A stretch of DNA of 12,028 nucleotides. Origin: an uncultured Bacilli bacterium (lineage in GTDB: Bacteria > Bacillota_I > Bacilli_A > RF39 > UBA660). This document shows, in pieces, positions 7,841 to 12,028 of the stretch (within the stretch, counting starts at the first letter, position 1; each line of letters begins with the position of its first letter). The position numbers were made by a program, and so were the translations under genes. Location of the stretch: positions 6,862-18,889 of the forward strand of contig CAJTSN010000020.1 in the NCBI GenBank assembly GCA_910578745.1, in the 5' to 3' direction. A model generated the notes under the pieces. That model saw only the letters and a program-made list of their open reading frames with translations, was not told where the DNA came from and ran no database searches.

Positions 7841-7870
7841 ATTTTATCTTTTCTTCGAACAAAAAGTCAA
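7841..7870 (-). promoter_or_regulatory. Promoter of the MarR-ABC exporter operon
   Basis: On the minus strand TTGACT (7865-7870) and TAAAAT (7841-7846) are separated by 18 bases; both boxes match the sigma-A consensus in five of six positions. The -10 is followed at once by the inverted-repeat operator, with the ATG at 7813 about 28 bases below the -10. Confidence 0.7.
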
Positions 7871-7907
7871 TACATAAATTCAATTTCACTTAAATTTCAT
7901 AGTAACA

Positions 7908-7946
7908 CCCTTTATACAGTTAAGCATAAATAAGACTACCCTTTAT
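7908..7946. repeat. Short direct repeat upstream of the MarR promoter
   Basis: CCCTTTAT occurs at 7908-7915 and again at 7939-7946, 31 bases apart start to start, or close to three helical turns. The copies lie about 40-75 bases upstream of the -35 box. They could be sites for a second regulator, but eight-base repeats also arise by chance in AT-rich DNA. Confidence 0.3.
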
Positions 7947-7987
7947 TAAACAAATCATTTGTATTTCGTAACACATTTTACCATAGT

Positions 7988-8017
7988 AAAAAAATCACTG
8001 CCTTTATTTTACAGTAA
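7988..8017 (-). terminator. Terminator of the Rpn-family nuclease gene
   Basis: On the minus strand TTACTG (8012-8017) pairs with CAGTGA (7995-8000), with one G-T pair, around an 11-base loop. Seven T follow (7988-7994). It lies 26 bases after the stop codon of the nuclease gene and separates it from the MarR operon. Confidence 0.65.
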
Positions 8018-8042
8018 TTTTTGAAAACATTTTGTTAATCTC

Positions 8043-8906
8043 TCATATTTTGTTCGCTAGCTTTTCAATTTCATCAATCGGTAGAGACGTTGCTTCATGA
8101 ATTTGTTCGATAGAGATTCCCATTTCAAGTAAATTGCATGCTATTTCTACACGACTTTTTTTCATTCCTTCTTCTATACCCTCTTCTATACCTTCCATTC
8201 TAGCGCCCTTTATCTGGGTATTTCGAATTTTCTTATCCACCTTCTCTGCATCATATAAGCCGATAATTTTATCATCTCGACTAATCCTCTCTAGCTCTTC
8301 CATCGCCTCTTGCATATATGGTTCCATATAAATATCGCTCCTTAACTCATCAAAACTCTCTACAATAAATAACATCAGCATTTTCTCTAACACATTCAAC
8401 TTTTCTATATTGTAGCATTTCTTTCTTAAATAGTCTAGGTCTATATGGTAACTTTTTAGGCCTTTTTCTTCAAGTTCTCTTGTATCTTTTTCATACATTG
8501 AAAATTCATATACTAGCTTATTTCCTTTATATTTTGTAAAATTATCAATGTTAATTTGAGTAATATCTACCATATCTATATAATTTTCCCCTTTATCAAA
8601 AGAATCACCACTGATTTTATTGATATAATGATTATTTTTGATGAATAATCCTTGATAATATTGATTATTCATTTCACAATTTAGAATATGTCTATCAAGG
8701 TCTACCACAATATCACTGCGATACCTTTTATCTTTTTTATTGTTTGCAGGAAATTCTTTACTTACATAGGTTGCATTTAATAATTCCTCATAAGGAATTC
8801 CTGTAACTAGATGTAGTAACCTTGCTTTGTACTTCTTTGTATTATCACTTAACATAAAGGCTTTAAATACGACATCACTTGTCAACTCTAATAAATTTTT
8901 ATTCAC
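8043..8906 (-). CDS. Rpn family / PD-(D/E)XK nuclease family transposase-like protein
   Basis: A 287-residue protein, complete for the family. It starts at GTG 8906: AGAGG lies 7 bases upstream and the N-terminus MNKNLLELTSDVVFKAFM matches the usual family opening. The PD-(D/E)XK fold occupies roughly 1-200. D65 in SDIVVDL and E78 in NCEMN match the catalytic Asp and the E-x-Q/K position, here E-x-N. The C-terminus has the family's characteristic repeat of EGIEEG (239-247) followed by a small helical domain (about 252-287). The Pfam name says transposase, but related Rpn proteins of E. coli are DNA endonucleases that stimulate RecA-independent recombination, and such genes are often present in many copies in gut Bacillota. 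No inverted ends or target duplications were seen, so it does not look like an insertion sequence. It is a single-gene unit with its own terminator. A TATATTAT stretch at about 8929-8936 may be its -10, but no good -35 is seen. Confidence 0.88.
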   Translation of the reverse strand: MNKNLLELTSDVVFKAFMLSDNTKKYKARLLHLVTGIPYEELLNATYVSKEFPANNKKDKRYRSDIVVDLDRHILNCEMNNQYYQGLFIKNNHYINKISGDSFDKGENYIDMVDITQINIDNFTKYKGNKLVYEFSMYEKDTRELEEKGLKSYHIDLDYLRKKCYNIEKLNVLEKMLMLFIVESFDELRSDIYMEPYMQEAMEELERISRDDKIIGLYDAEKVDKKIRNTQIKGARMEGIEEGIEEGMKKSRVEIACNLLEMGISIEQIHEATSLPIDEIEKLANKI

Positions 8907-9003
8907 TTTACCACCTCTAAAATGAACATAATATATTTAAAAACAAATTCCTTCTTCGTTTATAAATTTTTTTAAATTAAGGGAGCAATAGATGAAAGCA
9001 GAC

Positions 9004-9040
9004 AAAAAAAATCAGATTTCACCTTTTATGAAAATTCTGA
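9004..9040 (-). terminator. Terminator of the thioredoxin-like gene
   Basis: On the minus strand TCAGA, a 2-base bulge and TTTCA (9029-9040) pair with TGAAA and TCTGA (9012-9021) around a 7-base loop. Eight T follow (9004-9011). It lies about 54 bases after the stop codon of the thioredoxin-like gene. Confidence 0.75.
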
Positions 9041-9093
9041 CTCTTTTATAATCTCTATGATTTTATTAAACAAAATTATAGACTTCTATTTGA

Positions 9094-9678
9094 CTACATT
9101 TTCTTTCTAGCCCATACTAAAAGTCCACCTACAACCAATAGAACACCAAGTACAGTAATAGTTACTATAGTTGCATCTTCCTTACTTGCCTTTTCATTTT
9201 TACTAGTTGTTGTTTGATTACCACTACTATCTGTATTATTTGAATTTGATGTTGAACCTGTCATCTCTTCAGCACCTAAATCTTCTGCAAGGGAAGAGAC
9301 AATATCTTCTCTTGAATCTCCTTCATACATTTCGTTAACAAAATTCATGATTTCTTCACCGATTTCTTCGTTAAAACCACTGAATGTTTTTTCACCTACA
9401 ACAATATAAGGAACACCTGTAACGGTCTCTTCTAACTTTTCTGCCACTTGATCCATTAATTTTTTATTTGTTTCATTGTACCATACTTCATATTTTATCA
9501 AATGGAACTTATCTTTTTCTTCCTCTGATAAAGAATTAAAGTAGTCTTCTGCATCCGCACAATGTGGGCATCCATCTCCCTTAAACAAATAAATATTTAT
9601 TTTGTCTTCTTCCTCTGCCTTTACAACAAATGGAAAAGCGAATAAAGCAAGCATACATAGCATCATTATTTTTTTCAT
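9094..9678 (-). CDS. Secreted, membrane-anchored thioredoxin-fold protein (CPHC)
   Basis: A 194-residue protein starting at ATG 9678, 7 bases after GGAGG. Residues 1-21 are a signal peptide (MKKI, hydrophobic core, VVKA/EEE as likely cleavage site). A thioredoxin-like domain follows at about 26-130. It has the redox motif CPHC at 37-40 and the cis-proline loop TGVP ending at P90. Residues about 138-167 form a Ser, Thr and Asn rich linker, and 171-189 a C-terminal membrane helix with a final RKKM stop-transfer tail. The domain should therefore sit outside the cell, tethered to the membrane from its C-terminus. A Pro-His dipeptide between the cysteines is typical of oxidising enzymes such as DsbA, but the short, glutaredoxin-like start (LFKGDGCPHC) is also seen in small disulfide reductases, so direction of reaction is open. 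Possible substrates are exported proteins with cysteines. The stop codon is TAG. It has its own promoter but may also receive read-through from the DNA-repair gene upstream. Confidence 0.88.
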   Translation of the reverse strand: MKKIMMLCMLALFAFPFVVKAEEEDKINIYLFKGDGCPHCADAEDYFNSLSEEEKDKFHLIKYEVWYNETNKKLMDQVAEKLEETVTGVPYIVVGEKTFSGFNEEIGEEIMNFVNEMYEGDSREDIVSSLAEDLGAEEMTGSTSNSNNTDSSGNQTTTSKNEKASKEDATIVTITVLGVLLVVGGLLVWARKKM

Positions 9679-9705
9679 TCATTCACCTCCAAACAATCTA
9701 ACAAC

Positions 9706-9714
9706 ATTATATCA
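9706..9714 (-). promoter_or_regulatory. Extended -10 promoter of the thioredoxin-like gene
   Basis: On the minus strand TGATATAAT (9706-9714) is a perfect extended -10 element, 27 bases before the ATG. The -35 position falls inside the end of the upstream DNA-repair gene and shows no good match, which is expected for extended -10 promoters. Confidence 0.65.
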
Positions 9715-9719
9715 CATAT

Positions 9720-10421
9720 TTAGACAAATGTTTTCATAAATTCTTTTTCTTGTTTGGAAACTCTTGTAGATTCTCTGATTTTTTGAAGTGTTTTTTTTAA
9801 AACAACTGAATCCATATCCTTCCTTTTTAAAAAGGTGATCGTTTCTTCCTTATGCTTTATATAACAGATAGAAAGTAACCATGCTTCTGCCATTTGGACA
9901 TAATAAGCTTTATTTTGAATTTCTAATAACTTTTGAAGTACATCTTGGTATGTATCTTCTTCTAAATAATAATCCATAAGCATAACAATAGCAAACCGTA
10001 CCTCATATTCTTTCTTACTTTTTAAATAAGAACAAATAAAAGGATACATTTCTTTTTTATAGGTTTTTGTAAACTTTAAATGACTGCAAGCCATATCACA
10101 GGTCGCCCAATTATCGATCATGGGAATAAATTTTTTTAAATATCGTTTGTATGTTTTTAAATCGGTCTTCAAATACCCGATTACGAATCCATAAATGTTT
10201 TTTTCCTCATAGGTTGAAACATTTGCCTCTTCTAGATAAGAGGCAATTTCTTCCCTCTTAGAAATCGTACGGGCTATATCACGAAGGATTGGAACACGTA
10301 CTCCTTCGATATTCTTAATATTTGGGCATAATGAACTTTGAAAGTTTTTATATTTTTCATCTATATTTGCATCAATTTCACTTCTTATATACGTATATAT
10401 ATTCATCATTTCACCACTCAT
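9720..10421 (-). CDS. DNA alkylation repair protein, AlkD-like HEAT-repeat glycosylase family
   Basis: A 233-residue all-helical protein of AlkD size. Family hallmarks: VRVPILR at 41-47, DNWATCD at 103-109, VRFAIVM at 141-147, MAEAWLLS at 177-184, QKIRES at 213-218. By spacing, W105, D109, R142 and W181 correspond to the DNA-contacting and catalytic Trp, Asp, Arg and Trp of Bacillus cereus AlkD, so an active enzyme removing N3- and N7-alkylated purines is expected, acting on chromosomal DNA. It overlaps the upstream hydrolase gene by 4 bases (ATGA), pointing to coupled translation. The start is uncertain: ATG 10421 has no good ribosome binding site, whereas ATG 10406 (residue 6) follows GAGTGGTGA and gives the more natural MNIYTYIRSEI beginning. 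I report the longer form because of the ATGA overlap. Confidence 0.88.
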   Translation of the reverse strand: MSGEMMNIYTYIRSEIDANIDEKYKNFQSSLCPNIKNIEGVRVPILRDIARTISKREEIASYLEEANVSTYEEKNIYGFVIGYLKTDLKTYKRYLKKFIPMIDNWATCDMACSHLKFTKTYKKEMYPFICSYLKSKKEYEVRFAIVMLMDYYLEEDTYQDVLQKLLEIQNKAYYVQMAEAWLLSICYIKHKEETITFLKRKDMDSVVLKKTLQKIRESTRVSKQEKEFMKTFV

Positions 10422-11479
10422 TTAAAGTAATTTTTCAAAATCACAAATATTTTTTTTAGTTTCTCTTTTATTTTTTTATCGGCTGTTAGACTTCCAATAA
10501 ATGTAGTTGCTTTTAATATTTTACTAAATGTTACTTTCTCTGTACTCGTAATTCCCGCTTTATCAAAGATTAAAAAGATACTGCTAACAAACTCTGCTCT
10601 TTCTTCCTTAGGTACCTCTTTTAAAAAATCTCGCATTTCTTTATAAAAACGTATACTTTTCGCACTCAACTCTGTTTCTACAAAAAAGCTTCCAAAACAT
10701 TGCCAACTCATACCATCGTGCTGTAACAATCCCCTATTGGAACTTTCTACGACTGTATAATGTAGATCATGATATAAAATCATGCCAACAACACTTTGAG
10801 CGGGTACAAACATTTTTACTTTTCTACGAATACGTTCATAAGCTCCACTATGGTATTCTTCTTCTCGAACACCCGGACCATCAAAATTATAAATATTCTT
10901 TAATCGATTTCTAACAAAGCTAGATGCCATCATACAAGAAACAAGAGCGAGATTTCCACCCTTAGAGTGTCCTCCTACATAAATATTTTTATCAAAAAAA
11001 CGCACTTCTTTTTCTAAATAATCAATCGCCATTTGTTGACTGGGAACAGGAAAAGCATGCGACATATCAAAATCTTCCTTCCAACCAATAATTGAACTAT
11101 CGGTTCCTTCAAAAGCTATATACATCCATTTTTTCGCATTTTTAAATGTCATGGCACAAAATTGTTTTTCATCATCCACGATACTCTTATAATTGGTAAT
11201 CACTAAATCTTTATAGCGTTTTGTATCTTTCATGACTTCAAAAAGATGATACGTTTCCCTGAAAAGAAGTGGTCTTCCTTTCATATCCTCTGGTTTTACT
11301 TTTGAAAAATAAGACTTTGCCAAAGCAGAGAGAGTAAGAGGCATTACACGATCTAGTAAAAATTTATCCAGTTCAATATAAGAAAATTCGGCCAAAATAA
11401 GAGCATCAACATCATTAAATGGAACCTCATCAAATGTCTTATTTTTATAATATCCAATATAATCTATAATATTTGCCAT
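10418..11479 (-). CDS. Mbeg1/DUF2974-like alpha/beta hydrolase (putative lipase or esterase)
   Basis: A 353-residue protein beginning at ATG 11479, 6 bases after GGAAGG. Residues 1-110 (NIIDYIGYYKNKTFDEVPFNDVDALILAEFSYI) match the opening typical of Mbeg1-like proteins of gut Bacillota. The hydrolase core follows: FEGTD at 123-127, nucleophile elbow GGHSKGGN at 169-176 with S172, and the family phrase NFDGPG at 198-203. A candidate catalytic histidine is H254 in LLQHDGMSW. Residues about 285-353 form a helical tail rich in Lys. There is no signal peptide and no clear membrane helix, so it is probably cytoplasmic or peripheral. Lipase-like activity is predicted from the Ser-His-Asp layout; the substrate is unknown. 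It is the first gene of a two-gene operon with the AlkD-like gene and is transcribed away from the plus-strand gene at 11561. Confidence 0.87.
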   Translation of the reverse strand: MANIIDYIGYYKNKTFDEVPFNDVDALILAEFSYIELDKFLLDRVMPLTLSALAKSYFSKVKPEDMKGRPLLFRETYHLFEVMKDTKRYKDLVITNYKSIVDDEKQFCAMTFKNAKKWMYIAFEGTDSSIIGWKEDFDMSHAFPVPSQQMAIDYLEKEVRFFDKNIYVGGHSKGGNLALVSCMMASSFVRNRLKNIYNFDGPGVREEEYHSGAYERIRRKVKMFVPAQSVVGMILYHDLHYTVVESSNRGLLQHDGMSWQCFGSFFVETELSAKSIRFYKEMRDFLKEVPKEERAEFVSSIFLIFDKAGITSTEKVTFSKILKATTFIGSLTADKKIKEKLKKIFVILKNYFK

Positions 11480-11502
11480 AAAAAACCTTCCTTATTTCTT
11501 TC

Positions 11503-11531
11503 ATTCTAACATATTTTTTCTTTCTTTTAAA
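11503..11531 (-). promoter_or_regulatory. Promoter of the hydrolase-AlkD operon
   Basis: On the minus strand TGTTAGAAT (-10 at 11503-11508) is an extended -10 element about 24 bases above the ATG at 11479. TTTAAA (11526-11531) is a weak -35 at 17 bases. It overlaps the promoter of the opposite gene. Confidence 0.55.
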
Positions 11532-11544
11532 TATATGTTACAAT
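11516..11544 (+). promoter_or_regulatory. Promoter of the plus-strand exonuclease-like gene
   Basis: TGTTACAAT (11536-11544) is an extended -10 element ending 17 bases before ATG 11561, giving a very short leader with GGAGGT in it. The -35 position (TTTTCT, 11516-11521) is a poor match. Confidence 0.55.
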
Positions 11545-11560
11545 ATTTATGGAGGTATAT

Positions 11561-12016
11561 ATGGACATTTTAAAAGAAAAATATATTATTATAGAAATTA
11601 TCCCTACAACAAGCAAAAAAGAAACAGGAGATCTTGTTCAAATTAGTGCCTTAAAACTACATGGTTTACAATTGCTTGAACGATTCGATTATCGTTTAAA
11701 TCCGGCTAAAATTCAAATTCCGGATTTAGTACAGCTTACCTCTTATGATAAAGAAAATTTTATTTATCTAGAATCAACTGAACAATTACTAAAAACGTTT
11801 TCCATTTGGAGTTGTGGTTTACCCCTTCTCATTTTAGACAATGACTACACAAAAAGTTATTTAAAAGACTTACCTAATTTGAAACAATCGATCTGTCCTT
11901 TTTTAAAAACAGAATATCAAGAGAATATCATAGAAACACTCATTCAAAAATATCAACTAGAACCCAGTAATTATATTGTAGACTTATTATATGAAAGTAT
12001 ACTAAAAGAAAATTAA
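11561..12016 (+). CDS. Small protein resembling a catalytically degenerate DnaQ/DEDD exonuclease fold
   Basis: A 151-residue protein, the only plus-strand gene. I choose ATG 11561 because GGAGGT lies 4-5 bases upstream; the in-frame ATG at 11549 overlaps that ribosome binding site. The order of segments resembles the DnaQ/RNase T exonuclease fold. It has a first strand YIIIEIIPTT (8-17) where active enzymes have a D-x-E-x-T signature, a second strand LVQISALKL (25-33), a third with RFDYRLNP (41-48) like the usual F..LvnP, and then IPDLVQLT (53-60) where IP...LTGIT is common. Finally LLILDNDYTKSYL (89-101) stands in for the h-x-H-N-x-x-F-D motif. The metal-binding acidic residues are mostly absent: the first Asp is E12, its partner Glu is I14, and the Asp of the last motif is not seen. 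If the match is right, it is an inactive nucleotide- or RNA-binding relative. There are no membrane segments. Otherwise a hypothetical protein. It ends with TAA 12 bases before the window edge. Confidence 0.75.
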   Translation: MDILKEKYIIIEIIPTTSKKETGDLVQISALKLHGLQLLERFDYRLNPAKIQIPDLVQLTSYDKENFIYLESTEQLLKTFSIWSCGLPLLILDNDYTKSYLKDLPNLKQSICPFLKTEYQENIIETLIQKYQLEPSNYIVDLLYESILKEN

Positions 12017-12028
12017 AATAGCTTAGGC

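Larger units (their letters stand above)
11503..11544. repeat. Inverted repeat formed by two divergent promoters
   Basis: ATTCTAACATAT (11503-11514) and ATATGTTACAAT (11533-11544) are inverted copies with one mismatch, separated by 18 bases. Each arm contains the extended -10 element of one of the two divergent genes, so the repeat is partly a consequence of promoter consensus. The match reaches beyond the consensus on the outer ATA side. Confidence 0.6.

Noticed and set aside
8043..8906. Insertion sequence or transposon, given the transposase-family name
   Set aside because: No terminal inverted repeats or target-site duplication were found, and the gene has its own terminator in a normal chromosomal setting.
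8992..9051. 19-codon plus-strand frame preceded by GGGAG
   Set aside because: It runs through the minus-strand terminator and no plus-strand gene follows that a leader peptide could control; the binding-site-like sequence is probably chance.
11549..11560. Four-residue longer start for the plus-strand gene
   Set aside because: That ATG overlaps the GGAGGT ribosome binding site that serves ATG 11561.

Overview
The window is very AT-rich (my estimate by eye is about 30% GC or less). It carries tightly packed genes with strong GGAGG-type ribosome binding sites, TGnTATAAT-like extended -10 promoters and short U-tailed terminators. Trp is encoded by TGG, and TGA and TAG both serve as stops, so genetic code 11 fits better than the mycoplasma code. 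Together with the protein families, this suggests a low-GC, probably gut-associated member of Bacillota (Bacilli/Erysipelotrichia/RF39-like). That placement is inference. Nine of the ten genes lie on the minus strand, so the text below follows them from left to right while transcription mostly runs right to left.

Left part (1-3360). A repeat-rich, coiled-coil protein of unknown function (453 codons visible, C-terminus off the left edge) has its own promoter. Beside it is a two-gene unit of unknown function: a bitopic membrane protein with a lysine-rich cytoplasmic tail (2126-3073), followed by a small coiled-coil protein (1627-2055). The well-formed start of the small protein is interrupted by an in-frame TAG at codon 6. 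A terminator (1583-1610) closes this unit.

Centre (3326-7870). A classical drug-efflux-type operon: a MarR-family regulator, then two overlapping ABC half-exporter genes. The promoter overlaps an inverted repeat that is a good candidate operator for the regulator. The first exporter subunit has a degenerate nucleotide site (Asp for the catalytic Glu, Gln for the switch His) and a large predicted extracellular insertion. The second has a complete consensus site. They should form an asymmetric heterodimer. A bidirectional-looking terminator ends the operon.

Right part (7988-12016). A lone Rpn/PD-(D/E)XK 'transposase-family' nuclease with a GTG start and its own terminator comes first. Next is a secreted, C-terminally membrane-anchored thioredoxin-like protein with a CPHC motif, with its own promoter and terminator. 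A two-gene operon follows, with an Mbeg1/DUF2974-like alpha/beta hydrolase and an AlkD-type DNA alkylation repair protein overlapping by ATGA. Facing away from it on the plus strand is a small protein that looks like a DnaQ/DEDD exonuclease fold stripped of catalytic residues. Its promoter and the hydrolase promoter form a near-perfect inverted repeat.

No tRNA, rRNA, CRISPR array, insertion sequence or attachment site was seen, and no stretch over 300 bases lacks a gene. I do not see a convincing new multi-gene defence or mobile system. The items most worth a second look are the amber-interrupted gene of the unknown pair, the symmetric divergent promoter with its degenerate exonuclease-like gene, and the duplicated segment in the left-edge repeat protein.
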